64,000 nucleotides of DNA from Coix lacryma-jobi var. lacryma-jobi. Taxonomy: Eukaryota > Streptophyta > Magnoliopsida > Poales > Poaceae. Where the stretch lies: contig CM019822.1 in NCBI GenBank assembly GCA_009763385.1, forward strand, positions 13,192,700 to 13,256,699. Direction: 5' to 3'. The translations under genes were made by a program, and so were the position numbers. Below the pieces are notes generated by a model, which saw nothing but the letters and a program-made list of their open reading frames with translations, had not been told where the DNA came from and searched no databases. Below, one piece after another: positions 33,260-46,691 of this stretch. The first letter of the stretch is position 1. Each line of letters begins with the position of its first letter.

Positions 33260-35302
33260 ATGGCATCCAACGGGACGGCGGCGGTATGGTGGTGCCGGAG
33301 CTGGCCCTGCAGTCAGGCAACGCGAAGCCGTTCCCCATGGTCGGCATGGGCACGGCCCAGTTCCCCGTGGTGAACGAGGCCGTCAAGAACGCCGTGCTGT
33401 TAGAGTGCACAGCGGAATCTGGCCCGACTCACTATCCCCACGAGTCGGCGCCCCACGAGCCCAGGTCTAACGGAGCCCAACAACATACAAAAGCATTAGG
33501 TCTAACTCAACACAAAAGACTAGCCTGATAGGTAAGGACTGCCCACATCCTATATGTTGTGCTCCTCCACCATCAATTACCGATGTGGGACTAAACCTAA
33601 CAATCTCCTCCGTCACACATCGGACCCAACTCTTCACATCACACAACCGTTCAATCTCTGGAAGATGTTTTTACAGGCCCCGAGTCAAACAACGTTCAAT
33701 ATCACACACAACCGTGTGACCAACAAGACGTTAACGGGCTCCCCCGTCACATGTGACCACTGACATTTTCCAGGTTTTTTTACAACCAAGAGCTCTGATA
33801 CCACTGGTTGTTAATGACGATGAACAAACGAGGTAGAACACAAGATCAAACCACAAAGAGACACAAGATTTAACGTAGAAAACTCTCCCAATGCGGAAGG
33901 TAAAAACCATGGACGCCAGCCAGCAAACACTCCTCACTATAATCAAGAGTTCGGGTAGTTACAACGCCGTATGGGCTTACAAGTGAATCAATCAAGGTGA
34001 ACCTTAACGACGGGTATGGCGGCTTACAAGTGTATCGATCAAGGCGAAGTCGGCCAATATAATGCCCAACTGAATTTGGAACATATATATACACGTGCTG
34101 GTGGCCATCGAGCTGGGGTACCACCACTTCGACACGGCCTTCATGTACGGCACCGAGAAGCCGCTTGGCGAGGCCGTGGCCGAGGCGCTCCGCCGCGGGC
34201 TCCTGCAGTCCCGGAGGAGCTGTTGTGACGTCTAAGCTGTGTGCTCGCAGAACAACCCGGACCTCGTTCTGCCGTCCCTCCGGCAAACTCTCAAGTAAGA
34301 CCCCTGCCGGCCCTTGCAATTGTGAATGATTTTTTTTGCTCAGATCGATGAAAAATGATTCTTCTCGTGTGCCGTGGGAGCAGGAACCTGGAGATGGAGT
34401 ACGTGGACTTGTACCTGATCCACTGGTCGGTGTACATCGACGGGCCGGCAACAGGTCCCGAACAGAAGAGGACGCCAAGCCGTTGGACATCGAGGGCGTG
34501 TGGCGCGCCATGGAGGAGTGCCAGCGGCTGGGCCTCGCTAAGTAAGCGATCGGCGTGAGCAACTTCACCACCAAGCACCTCGACAGGGTGATGGCCGTCG
34601 CCACATCCATCCCGCCGGCGGTGAACCAGTGGAGCTGAACCGGTGTGGCAGCAGCGGACGCTGAGGGCATACTGCGCCGACAGGGGCATCCACGTCGCGG
34701 CCTACTCGCCACTGGGAGGGCAGAACTGGGACGGCCAGGGCAACGCCGTGCTGGACTCCGTGGTGCTCGCCGAGATAGCCAAGGCGAGAGGGAAAACCGT
34801 CGCGCAGGTACGCTGCTACTAGCTGCTAGTGCTCGCCGGCTGGGGTTTTTTTTCTTCCTTTCCAATTTCCACCCACCGCTACTAGCGCTTCGGAACCTTT
34901 GGCCGGCCGATGAGGTTTGGTTGATCTTTGGCTTGGCTTCGTTGTCTTTGGGTGGCTTCTCTCTTTGATAGTTTGTGTCACAGTGTCACACTGAGACCAG
35001 TGGTTGTGAACTCGTGACTGTGCCTGACGTTTACTCTCTGCTATACCTCGTAATATATTCAGTGTTCTCTTGTCTTCTCTTATTGTTAGGTGGCGTTGCG
35101 ATGGATACATGAGCAGGGAATCACGTGCATCGTCAAGAGCTACAAGGAGAGGCTGAAGCAGAATCTTGAGATATTCGACTGGGAGCTGACCAATGAGGAC
35201 CGGGTCAAGATCAGCCAGATCCCGCAGAGGAAGGCTGTCCAGACCACAAGTAGTGGCTTGTTCTCAGAAGAGGGTGAGTTCACGTCCGTTGATCCAGCAT
35301 AA
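33260..35302 (+). pseudogene. AKR-2 pseudogene, copy II, exon 1 split by a retroelement
   Basis: ATG 33260 opens a frame that shifts near 33284; ATG 33286 starts the clean frame (VVPELALQSG). Exon 1 is interrupted at codons for NAVL by a 696-bp insertion (33398-34093), resumes with VAIELGYHHFDTAF and ends at 34294. Exon 2 is 34384-34807 and exon 3 is 35090-35302 (TAA). The Asp, Tyr, Lys and His positions can be recognised. There is a one-base loss before TSKL (near 34221), an in-frame TAA after the LAK codons (about 34544), and other shifts. With the insertion, a normal AKR cannot be made. Confidence 0.85.
33398..34093 (-). mobile_element. TRIM-like non-autonomous LTR retroelement with unlike ends, copy II
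   Basis: The insertion is bounded by TGTTAGAG and TATATACA and by the 5-bp TSD CGTGC (33393-33397, 34094-34098). A reverse-strand PBS (GCTCTGATACCA, 33792-33803) abuts a TG...CA block (33809-34093). A second TG...CA block (33398-33602) is preceded on the minus strand by a purine-rich GGAGGAGATT. The layout is LTR-PBS-spacer-PPT-LTR on the minus strand with no coding sequence. The two terminal blocks do not resemble each other, which is unusual. Confidence 0.65.
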
Positions 35303-35717
35303 CTGGATATTGTAGAGGAATAGGAACTGAAAATGGCCTGCCTCATTGTTGTTATAGAGTATTTCGTACAAGTTCATATGAACAAGGCAACGTTCATTCT
35401 GTGTGTTTCTATGTGTTGATGATGTTACCCGTCCCTGTTTAGTTCTGTAAAAATATTGTAATCATAACATTCAGATGTTGCATACTCGATGTCCAACGTG
35501 AGGTTTTCCATCCCTGTCATGATATATATTTTATCCGGGCCTCAAACTCAGTATTTATAGGTCCTTGAAATGTCTTGGTATGCCATTGTCCATAAATTTT
35601 TAAAATGCTATTTTTAGATTGTGTGCTTGTCTCATGATCTCAACGAGATACCTAAAGTTATTACGAGATGCCATCTAGATCAAAAGGAGGCCTAACTTGC
35701 CCCCATGTTGCTATGTT
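35303..35717. other. AKR-2 3' flank leading into the next repeat phase
   Basis: It contains the AKR-type downstream segment (GTTGCATACTCGATGTCCAACGTGAGG) and then AT-rich sequence. The same segment is at 56844-57256. Confidence 0.5.
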
Positions 35718-36879
35718 GCATGCCATGACGGATTACCCTTTTGTTTAGTTCTTGACCATCGTTGATATTAATTTTTATACTTTTATTTGGATTAGAATTC
35801 GTATACAGATAATACCAGTCATCATAGGAAATATGCGATTTGAGTATTCAAATATCCGGACCGAATTAATACAGATGGAACTGGAACTCTTCTATATGAA
35901 TATGGACTTGAACACAGTCAGAAAATATCTCTATCATTTATGCCTCTCGTACTCAAGTCATTGCAGGATGACAACATAGAAAGGCATAGGTATGGAGCGC
36001 TCTGATGTGGTTTGAGTGATGTCTAAGATGTTCCGGGACCTAGAAATGGTGTTTTGAGAGATCGATGTATAGGTGACACTTCTTGATAAATATAGAGAAG
36101 TAAAATAATACAACTTGGGAGTGTTTCCTCAAAAAAATACAATTTAGGAGTGGCATATCACGTCAAGACATCAAGTGGTAGATCAAGGCTTGTTTGGACC
36201 TTGATGGCACCTACAATAAGTTCGGGGACCCGAAAACAATATTTTTATCACGGCGAGGATGAGACGGACACCTAAGGAAATAGTGGGTCAGCTGAAATTA
36301 GGTTTATTGCTTATAAAATCTCTTACAAACAATGCAATCCACTACAACAATTTTTCTAGGAGTTTTCTAAGGTTCAGAGCATTTTCAATGATCCAAATAG
36401 TAATTCTAGTTTTTCTATAGTTATTTTTAGTCATGAAATTAATTAATTAATTAATTAATTACGAAGAATAGAAATCATAACCCTAATTTTTATTGACCTT
36501 AAACCCCATTTGTATACAGGTGCCAGTGTTCCTCTCGTAACACTAATGGCACTCGCCAATCCATGGAGGAAAGGTCCAAGAGACTGACCAATTTGGGGAG
36601 AACATCCAGGAGACCATCTATCTCGATTATTATAGCGGTAGAATCAACAGTTTGGTAAAGGTCATATACGTTTCAACACGATTATTGTCCATTTTCAAAC
36701 AACATTACAAAAGAAACATAAAAATATATTTGATGACTACGAAGGGAGAGCCATAATTTTAGAGGGCGCATAATAACGGGTTTTTAATTCCGGAACAACC
36801 CTTCACATTCACAAATGAATGCTTATTAGAGCTTGTCATTACAAATGGAACTTAGCCCACCTCCGCTAATTGGACTTTC

Positions 36880-38000
36880 TACCTCACATCCAGCAACAAC
36901 CATACAATAGCCTCACCGCCAACAACCATCTTACACAAGACGAAAATAGCAGGAAAGCACGCAAGTTCAAAACTCTCAAAGCAACGAAAATTGATGATCC
37001 CAGGTCACCTAAAACCACAACGGCAATCTTGAAACGACTCCACTGCCAATTCATCATACAAGAGTAGATAAACGAGAGTAACCAGTTCTCCTGACAACAG
37101 AAAGGTAATTGAACCCAATCCAAGATCACACATGCCACATGGGTCTTTGCTGTTCTACCCCTTTTTGATTCCTCTACCAACTGGATCCAAAAAAAAATTT
37201 GCAGTGCCAAGCCTTCTAGAACCTGCAGTCACGCTCCTTCAAATTTCTTCCCTCTTCTTTTCAGACAACATGAATCATTGCATGATCCAAACATCCCCTG
37301 AAAAGCACATCCACACAAGAGTTAGACCCTCGATTTGGAATACTGCATCATTTCTATACAACCATAATACCCAACACATGGCTGCAATCCTCGCTATTAT
37401 TTGATTGTTAGTCTAGGAGCAAATCTCCTTATCCAAGATCCAAACATGTGAGTAATTATGTCGGTGGTTGAAAGTTAAAGTGTGATGAACAACATATTCC
37501 AAACTGCTCTAGCTATTCGACAATCAATGAAAAGATGTTGGATGTTTTCTTCTAGCCACAGAAGCTACAATTTGTATCTCCTTCTATTTTCTTTTATAAA
37601 TTTATTTTTGTTAAAATCGCCCCTTTCTTTAAGTACCAATGGAAATTTTCATTTTCAAAGGTATTTTGCTTGCCAGGCACTTCATTTCCTGAAATATTTT
37701 CTCTTTCATTAATTCGCTATACAATGATGTGTAGAAAAAACTCCATTCTTTTTAATTTGCAAGATGAAGCTATTCTTGTCATTGTTCATTCATTCACTAG
37801 TAAAACTAAAGAGACTAGCTTTATCATCACCGGTCACTTTAGTCTTTCTCCCGTTAATCCCCGCCTACATGAGACATTCAGCGGTGTTGCATTAAAACAC
37901 TCGCTACCATACCTCTCTTTTCCTTGCAATTTTGTACTGTTCTGGAAACCTTTGCCTTAACGGTAGCTTTCATCTTATTTGGCTAGATTTAAACATATGG
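36880..38000 (-). pseudogene. LINE relic, copy II
   Basis: Same minus-strand LINE fragment as at 1000-2165, carried by the tandem duplication. It has further single-base indels, so the zf-RVT-like segment near 37570-37770 is no longer one open frame. Confidence 0.65.
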
Positions 38001-38172
38001 ATTGGAATTTTTCTTTGAATTTAGCATCTAACTAGCCGCCGTCTAGCTAGTAATCACTTAAATAATCAGGACAGTAGCCCTTTAGTGTGCATCACATATG
38101 CGCTAATGTGAATCAAAGCAAACTAAAGCTTCCACTCACCATTACCTAAACGTGGGTGGGTAGGGGGGGCGG

Positions 38173-40263
38173 TGAAAGCCCTAGTTTTGGTTTTGGTTAA
38201 TTGATGAAACCTATTTGTCTAATCCTACTGCTAAGCATGTGGTAGCTTATAAGAAAGGATTGTGACAAGCCAAATGGTGAAGCTAGCATGGTGGCACCAT
38301 GGAGGATGGTGATGGCCACAAGCACTCAAGAGATCAAGTGTTTTACCATTGGCAAAATGAAGAAGAGAAGAGATAGAGCAAAGAGGCCCGAATGCAAAGG
38401 TTATTCTATAGGCTTTTTGTTTGGTGATCAAGACACTTAGCGAGTGTGATCACATTTAGGATACATAGCCGTACATTAAGAGGAGATTATTCACGGCTTA
38501 TGCGATGTTCAAGTGCCACTAGGAGTTCTCTAACATACGATGCTATAGACCTAGTGAGTGACTAACAAAACCCCTTGGAAATGCTTTGCAAAATGCTAAC
38601 ACACTTGCATATGATGATGTACACTTGTGGTGTTGGCACTTTTGGGATAAGGGGATGTTAAGGAGTTGTGGAGAAGTGGGAGAAACTAGTTTATAGTTCC
38701 TCAGGGAGCATCGGACGCTGGTCCGAGGAGCATCGGACGCTGGCTGAGCGTCCGATGGTTAACCCAGTTTCTGTCAGAAGTTGAAGGAGCATCGGACGCT
38801 GGCAACGGACGCTGAGGAAACACTGTTGCATAGTCCGATGTGATGACGTGGCGTGAGCGTGCTTTCCAGGGAGCTTCGGACGCTGGCCTGCGTCCAATGT
38901 AGAACCATCGGACGCGTCCGATGTGTTTTGGCCCTCTCTGGAACCTTTCTTTGTGTCATCGGACGCAGGGGTTGAGCGTCCGATGTGGAGGTGCCGGCGC
39001 GTCCGATGTAACGCAGTATTGGACTGAATCGAGCAGTAGCATCGGAGCGTCCGATGCCTGGCTTCGGCGCGTCCGATGCCACTTTAACCGTGGCACGAAG
39101 TGATATGACCGTTGGGATCTAACGGGCAGATTTCATATCAGGGGGACACGTGGCTCCATCCGATGGTTGATCATCGCGCGTCCGATGACCCCGATTCCAG
39201 CCCAACGGCTAGGCCGACTTGGATGCCTATTTAAGGGGCTTGGCCGGCTCATATGGACTCACTCTTGCACATTCTGATTCCTAAGCATACTAGTGAGCAT
39301 TGGCAAGCCTCCAACTCATCTCCTAAGTTGATTTGATCAAACCAAGTGAGATTGAGTGATCTAGTGCGTGATTTGAAAGGTTCAACCTAGTGGCACTAGT
39401 TCTTCGCATCGGCATTGAGTTTTCTTGTTACTCTTGGCATTTGCCGGTGCCTAGACGGCTTGGAGGTGTTGAGGTGGTTGTTGGCAAGATTGGTGATTGT
39501 TCTAGGCCACCACCGATCGAGATTGTGAGAGTTTTGGAGCCTCACCTCGCCGGAGCGGCAAGAGCATCCTTAGTGGATTGCTCGTGTCATTGAGCTACCT
39601 CACTAGCGGTAGATTCTTGTGGCGCTCTTAGTGAGCTTGGCTTTGTGCCGATTAGCCACCGGGTCACCTAGTGTTGTCGACACAACGGGGAGTAGCATGC
39701 GGCAAGCATGTGAACCTCAGGATAAATCTTGGTGTCCCGTGTGCTTATTGTGATTGCTTCCACATCTTGGTGATTGGTCTTCATATTCACATCTTGGTGA
39801 TTGGCATCACGAGTGGATTTCACGGTGATGGCTCTCTACTAGGCGATCCCAAGGCTCGTGAAACCACCTCTATCTAGCTCATTTACTTTGTGTATTTACA
39901 TTGAGTTATTTCTTTTGTGTAGATACTATCACTTGTTGTATATCTCTTGTTATATTATTGTGTAGCTAGTTGTGATTAGCTTGCTTAGTCTATCTATTGC
40001 ACACACTTGTCTCATATACATTTTGTATATCATACTTGTACTAGAGCTAGTTAGTTTATTCCGCATTAGATATTAGCTCTAATTGCTTGTATGACATAGA
40101 TATATTAGGTAGAATTGTTGGATAGGTGGCTTGCAACACACTATTAAGCTAGCGCAAAAAGCTTCGCCATTTGTTATACTAATAGTGTTTGCCTAAGTAT
40201 TTTGTAGAGTTTTTTAATTAGGCTATTCACCCCCCCCCCCCTCTAGCCAATTTGGACCTTTCA
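38173..40263 (+). mobile_element. Copia (Sirevirus-like) solo LTR, copy II
   Basis: Same 2.1-kb solo LTR as at 2348-4442, with the same left boundary after GGCGG. The right TSD is less clean (GGCC), consistent with indel noise. Confidence 0.78.
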
Positions 40264-40383
40264 GGCCAAAAGAAGCCAAGTCAATCCCCTGCAATATGTG
40301 TAGATTTTATTAAAAAAAATTATTGGCTGAATGGTTAAAGATCTCCTTGTGTTCATCTCCGCGGTGGGGGCACTTGTTGCCTA

Positions 40384-40473
40384 CTCCCTCCGTCCCAAAA
40401 TAAATTTCTCGCTTCTTGAACAATCATAATTTTACAACTTTAACTAATTATATATTAAATAATATTAATATTT
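40384..40473 (+). mobile_element. Stowaway-like MITE, truncated at the array junction (copy II)
   Basis: Same truncated element and same breakpoint as at 4572-4660. Identity of the two breakpoints shows that one junction event was copied, not two independent insertions. Confidence 0.7.
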
Positions 40474-40545
40474 CACTACTAGAAAACAGGCCTAGATATC
40501 CATACATACGTCTAAATATCCAATGTGATAGGTTGTAATTTTTTG
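40474..40545 (+). mobile_element. CACTA terminus at the copy II/III junction
   Basis: Same orphan CACTA end as at 4661, joined to the same truncated Stowaway-like MITE. Confidence 0.7.
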
Positions 40546-42097
40546 AACGGAACTAAACATCCCTCACCATATTTTATCCCCACAACCACAAGGCTACTCC
40601 CCAATGTTGTAGAAAAAAGGGCTACTCTTGAGACCGTCCCTCTCTCTCTTTCTCTGACACCTAGTGAACTCCTTCTCGGCGCACACTCTCCTCTCTAGCC
40701 TTCTCCTATGCAGGGCCTCCTCCAGCAACCTCTTCCCCATGCCCCCACCTCTCTCTCCCCTCCGGCGGCGGTGGTGCCAAAGAGGTAGGCCTTCTCATCT
40801 TTCTAAGTCGATCTACTCCTTAGGGTTCAGGCGTGAATTGAACTCCCTCTCTCCTTCCCAAACTCCAAGGGCCTTTACAAGAAAACGATTCGAGGGAGAA
40901 AGGCTAGCCAAGCAGAGTCGAGGCCGACAGATGTTTAGGAGCCTTGATAGTATGAGACACAGTTAAGCCAAGTCAGAGGGGAAAGCAGCTGGAGCCATGG
41001 GTGACCAATGGAGTTCCAGCGAAACGCATAGGTCGCAGCTGAGCGGTGGGGGCGTGGGACTAAGGCAGGGGGCGGACTGTGGGAGGAAGCGAAACACTAT
41101 GGGCCAGGTGAAGAAGAAAGAAGAAGAACCGTACCGCCCTTGCAATAGCATAAATTAGGGCCAAACGTAATTTCAAAGTGTCGATATTATTGTATTAATT
41201 TTTTAGATAAAAAATTGTATTTTTGGCTTGAGTCATCCTCTGTCACGGATGCATCAGACCATAATTATTACAACAAGTAGCAAGTGATACAAGTAAGATC
41301 TACGTCACCTAACAACGCCGATACACCTAAAAAAAGAAGAAACTGACAAAAAAAAATTAGATCTCCGAAAATCAACCAGCAGAATATGACCACAAGGTCG
41401 AGAAATCGCCACCGAAACACGTTTGGCAGGCTTAATACTGAAAGATCGTAGGCGGCACTGACCACCATTGGAGACTTCGGATGTTGTAATCTGGCAATGC
41501 CACAACACCTGGTGCATGTGCTTTAATCGAGTGTACGAATATGTAATTTCTTTTAATGCAAAAAAGATTTCATGAAACCCATGAGCCAGATAAATAGCTG
41601 GTCACCAACACCGATGATGACTCACACTCATATACGCACGCCTTGCTCATATACCATGTTGCTAGGCCTGGGAGCAGGGAGCTGACTCACTATGCATTTT
41701 CCTGTATCCACCCCAAGGAAATACATTTGCAGTGTCTGCCATCCGGTGACGCATAACTTCCTTTCAGAAAAAAAAATAATACATCCCAGCATGATTGTAA
41801 TAGTTGCTAATCTCCATCTCAAGTTATACATACATGATTTCACCACGTAAATGTTTACAGGAATCAGAAACTCATGTACCATAAAACTAAACTTAACGGT
41901 CTATTTCAGGTTTCACAAGCTATAATCCTCTGCTCACCTAGTCACCTTATCATACTACCAGCACCGGAGCACAAAGACATGTAAATATTTCTTCACTCAT
42001 CTTCCTCAGAGATTTCAGTAAGCTCCGATGAAAATGGTAAGAATCTGCAGCGGTATATTATGGTCATCATCACAGAAGAATGGCCTAGAAGGCATTT

Positions 42098-42442
42098 TAC
42101 TACTAGAAAACAGGCCTTTGGACGACCTACCAATTAAGCTTTAGTCTCGGCCAAAAATTGTATCCGGGGCTAAAGACCTTTAGTCCCGGTTGGTAACACC
42201 AACCGAGACTAAAGGTGGTTGGTGTTACCAACCGGGGCTAAAGGTCCTTCCCGAGTGGATTCAAAAGGAAAACGTACAGAACTACATCACGTTGTGTAGC
42301 TCAGTTGGTAAGCGTGTCTGAGGCAAGAGGTGCTGAGTTCAAATCTCACAAATGCACATTTATTTTTTATCGTGAGAGGCTTTAGCCCCGGTGGGGAAGC
42401 AAGCCCCTTCCAACCGGGGCTAAAACCCATCCTGTAGTAGTG
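42098..42442 (+). mobile_element. CACTA MITE, copy III (shorter)
   Basis: Same element and same insertion site as at 20451, but 345 rather than 427 bp, because it has fewer GGTTGG hairpin blocks. The first base is T instead of C (TACTACTAG), which would impair mobility. Confidence 0.83.
42292..42357 (+). other. tRNA-like relic, copy III
   Basis: Duplicate of the tRNA-like segment at 20724-20790. The A box is intact and the B box is altered to TTCAAATC. Confidence 0.5.
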
Positions 42443-43467
42443 TTTGCAGGGCCAACACTCGAGCATCTCTATGCCTCACTCATGGTCGGACGATCTTGTG
42501 GCTTCATTTGAATGCACCTTAGCCCAACGATGCACAGTTTCTCTCCAACTCATGCATGTCAGATGCAACAGATATCTCACCAACTTCTTGTGCGGCTAAA
42601 CGATCATAGACCCAGGCCGGGTAGTATGCTTGACTTGAGTTGGCTGCATTTTGATCTGCGTTCCTTCGCCCTCCCGCCATCTCTAGCAGTAGCATACCAA
42701 AGCTTAATGAGGAAAGCAAAAGGAGTGCAACTTTGTTGTATAATGCTTGCCTACAATGGAGATCTTTGCCAGATATATTGATGGTGTTTAGCAATAGATT
42801 AAGCTTATAATGAATTTCCTTTGCTTTATCTTAGCCGTTGTTTGTCTGATGGGTGCGAATGCTGTGTGGGCGACGAAGTCCACCCCCATAATAACTTTGT
42901 GATAATTTAGGGTCACAACTCACAAGCATCTCACGATGTTGAGACCGAATATTTTTCATTTTCTTCATGAAATAGACTTCCCTTTATTTTAATGGGCTGC
43001 CTCAGTCTCTTTAATATGAATGAATAAAGAAGTCAGCGTCCAATTCCAACTATCATCGAAAAAATAGCGATGTAGCGTTTCTAGGTGTTCATGTTGAGTC
43101 CTGATTATGGTACTCCAAATTCGATCCTGAGGACAATCCTGGCAAAGATTTTGGCTTCAATATGCCGACCTCCTGTGATTGTGAACTGCATTATTTCGGA
43201 GTACTCATCAGATCAGATGATAAGAAGATATACAGACTGAACGTAAATTACCGCCATGGCCACTGCCATGCTGATGCGTTTGGATGCGTGAGTCCAGCGG
43301 ACTAGCGGCGACGCGGGCGAGCGGGTGGACGCGAAGCGAGCGCGGCCGGCGGTTGGAGGGCCAGCGAGTGCGACTAGCGCGGTGTGCGTGAGCGCAGCCT
43401 GCGCGAGGTCAGAGGTGGGGCCACACACGGCGGCATTGCACACTACATTGCAGACATCCACATCACG

Positions 43468-43686
43468 CACGCACACTCACCTATATAAAGACACGGACCG
43501 AGCTCCCGGTAGATATGAAGATTCTCGAAGTCAGTACTGACGCCATGTCGACGGGAACGTCAATTACCACTTAACACATAATGTCAATAAATCCTAGAAA
43601 AATCCCAAAAAAGATGTGAGCACCAGAATCTAAACTCTAGTGGGTAGAGTCTCACTGGACTGTCCTACCATTAGACTACAATCATC
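43468..43686 (-). mobile_element. SINE-like element, copy III
   Basis: Duplicate of the element at 21885-22110 with only small indel differences. Confidence 0.5.
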
Positions 43687-44499
43687 ATTTCCTTTCCCCT
43701 TAGTTCAAGAGTAGAGGTCGTTTCTCATGGAAGAACCATTTCTTCATTTGTCTTCTTTCCTCATTAATTAGATAGCCATATCATCGTTTTGCTTACATGA
43801 CATTGTCGATAGGGGAAACCATAGGGTCCCTAGAAACCAGCAAGACAGGACAGTGGACCCCACCGACTAACCTACTTAGGCACGGAGCAAAGCTACGTGC
43901 AATTTCCTAGAAGGGTTGTAATAGGATAGAGTTCTACACGATCAATTTAGGACTTACTTATTAGAATCTAACTAGGATCAGAAGAAAGAATCTGCAGCTG
44001 TCTCCAGACTATAAAGGGCGGCTAGGGTACCCCTGTAAAGAGAGAAGGCAATACAATACTCATCAAACACACCAAGACTAATGCTGACTAGACGTAGAGC
44101 TGTTCTCGAACATCTCGAGGGTTCAAATTAGTATAAATCGTCTTGTCTCATCCGATTTGCTATCTCAACTGTCGAGTCTCATTATTTGTCGAAGGTCGAA
44201 CAATTGTCTCAGGTACCCAGTGACAGGCTATCAGTGGTAAAACATCGACATACATCTCATTTAATAGAGATACAAATCACAATTAATTCATCATTGTTAT
44301 TGCCCTAAGATAGTCTTATATTAAAATCAGTAACAAATAACTTCAAAAGGTTGTGAGGACACAATAATCGGAGTGATATATGGGGACCCACCTAGATTTA
44401 ACACATGTGATCATCTTCGCTCCACCAGAACCTCCTCCACCATTGCCCCCTCTTGGTCATCGCCCTGTGTCCTTCCTCTGACCAATGTTGCTAGGGGGC

Positions 44500-45230
44500 A
44501 AGCCTTAGTCACACTCCTGATCTCCACAAAGGGCTAACTCTTAGCTTCACATTCTCTTATGGCCTCTACAACTAGTCCAACTGATTATATGGTCATGGTA
44601 TCATTATGCTCTCGCTTGCAAGGATTTGTTGGCATCCTTTAGTGGTAACCATATGAGAAGATGGTTTCATAACTCCTTAATCTATCAAGCTAAGGAGACT
44701 CCCTCTAAATAGCCTATTGCAACAATGGAACCATGACCCATTGTAGTACCAGGATGCCCCTCAGGTTGCATACGACATACTCTTGATCCACCACACTAAC
44801 TTCCATGTATCACCCTTCCCACACGGGAACAAACAATTCTAGAGTCACCAAAACATGATCATAACTAATGTCAACTTCCTCTCTGACTGTGAGCAGTTGG
44901 TGCAATTTCTCAATGCAGCTGACCATTTCAATCCTCCAGACTGGAGGATCAAACATTTCACTCAGTTGTTCTCTAATCACAATCAGCAAGTAGGAACCTT
45001 AGCATCCTCAAGATCAACATGCGATTAAACACTACAATAGATGCACTAGCTTGTCAAGCCCTATTTGACTTAGCTATTCGGGATATAGGCCCTCAATCAT
45101 TTTGCTCCTATGAGCACAATGTACTCTAATGCCCCTTCTTCAAGCTATACATTCTGTAAGCTTGACCAATGTAATGATACTCTCAGCAAGTTGTTGTTGA
45201 TAATGAAATTGTTTGTTTTAAAAAAATTTA
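44500..45230 (+). pseudogene. LINE 3' fragment with RNase H-like C terminus, copy III
   Basis: Duplicate of 22960-23660. One added small indel interrupts the RNase H-like frame near 44980. Confidence 0.5.
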
Positions 45231-46220
45231 TGTCCCCATGGTCTTCATTGTCCCTTGCTTCATAGGGATGGGCTACCTTCGACTAAAAACCATCTACATT
45301 GCCAAGGAAGTGATCTTTTGATTGCGCTTGGCACAAGAAAAGGATGTAATTTTTAGTTGTGAAACAATCCCTTCTTACATATCTATGAGCTATGATCCTA
45401 ATCCAGAGGAAGCTACATTGAAGAGTCATCAAGGAGGTTTTTATTTCATAAGACATCCACGACCATCCTTTAGCACCCTACTCAGAGTAGGCTACTCCCA
45501 CCAAGGCCAGGCCACCATTGTTAAGGCCTCACAACTTTTACTTTTGGCTATGTTCAATTAGTTGGTACATTTTTGCATGTTATTATGTTGTTGTAAGGCA
45601 CTTCACTCCATCACCTTGACGAACAATGATTTCATCACTTCAGCCAATCGTATTTGTGTTAAATTAATCGATCAGATTTTTTTACTGAACAGAATTAATT
45701 ATAGCATGTGTCATAATAATCTTAATATATGATATAGATAAGGTCCAATGTTCGAGCTGTGTCAGATTTATTAAATAGAATAATTTTAGAAACTTCTGAG
45801 TTTCTAAGCTTGTATGTACGTAAGGAAAGTGTGACTACCCAACTAGCAGTCATCTAGTAATCACCTAATCAGGCCCAATAGTATGTTCTGCTTTTCGTTG
45901 GATCACCATTTGTGGCGATAATATGAAGGCAAACTAAATCTTCCCCTCATTTTTTACAAAACATGCCACGGGGGTCCAAGTCAATCCAATATGCGTTTTT
46001 TATTATTACTAGGACTTAGAATCCTACGTCAAAAGGTTGTAATTGGCATCATATAGACACTTGTTGTTGCGCGATGGATTATTTCTTTTCTTTTCTTTCC
46101 AAGCAGCTGTCGGAGAACGTTTAAAGTTGAAGTGTTGACCAATAAACATACATTTGTGTATAAGACTTAGTGTATACGTCTTGAGCGTCTACATTGTACC
46201 GTGCAATTCTTAGAAACATA

Positions 46221-46691
46221 CCCCCTCGGTCCCGTATTAATTGTCGTTGGAGCACAGTAGCAAGTCCCGAAATAATCGCCGTTCCCTACGAAGGCTACTA
46301 TGACGAAGAACAGGCAATAGCTGTAGAGCCCTACGGCCCAGCGCACTCTGACGAAGTATCCCTCCTTCCCCTCGCATGCATCCTTTTCACCACACAAAAT
46401 TTTGGCCTTCTCGCATGCAGCCTCTCCACCACACAAAATTCTGGCCTGAAAGAAAGAAAAGAAAAACTGCACAACGTCTTATAAGTCTTATCACTAGGGT
46501 GTTCAGATTTTTGGCTTTGTTCGGCTTGTCTTAAGCTGGCATATTTCGGCTTATTTCGGCATATTCTCTCCCACAGAATACTATTCATTCAACCGGAATC
46601 AGCCGGCTTATAGACCAGCCGAACAGAGCCTTTGACCCCCGTCTTAATTCGCGTGTCTCTCCTCAACGACGAATAAAAGGGATGGAGGGAG
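46221..46691 (+). mobile_element. Stowaway-like MITE with nested MITE, copy III
   Basis: Duplicate of 24659-25130; the nested GGCTTTGTTCGGC element is at 46513-46630. Confidence 0.7.

Larger units (their letters stand above)
4661..40473. repeat. Tandem copy II of the AKR-bearing unit
   Basis: This copy begins at a CACTA terminus (4661) and ends inside a truncated Stowaway-like MITE (40473). Removing the 14.1-kb Del/Tekay insertion and its extra TSD leaves about 21.7 kb, the length expected from copy III plus its missing solo LTR. Order and orientation of all internal features match copy III. Confidence 0.92.
41993..42794 (-). pseudogene. LRK10-like receptor kinase relic, copy III
   Basis: Same relic as at 20344-21140 but with fewer shifts. 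The minus-strand frame 42794-42519 reads through SFGMLLLEMAGGRR, then YYPAWVYDRL and QEVGEISVASD, all characteristic of LRK10-like kinase C-lobes. The tail after the CACTA MITE reaches its stop near 41993. Sequence upstream of SFGMLL does not look like kinase, so the 5' truncation predates the duplication. Confidence 0.74.

Noticed and set aside
33870..34865. 331-codon minus-strand open frame, the longest in the window
   Set aside because: It runs antisense across AKR-2 exons, an intron and the TRIM-like insertion. GC-rich third positions of the AKR exons create the antisense frame.
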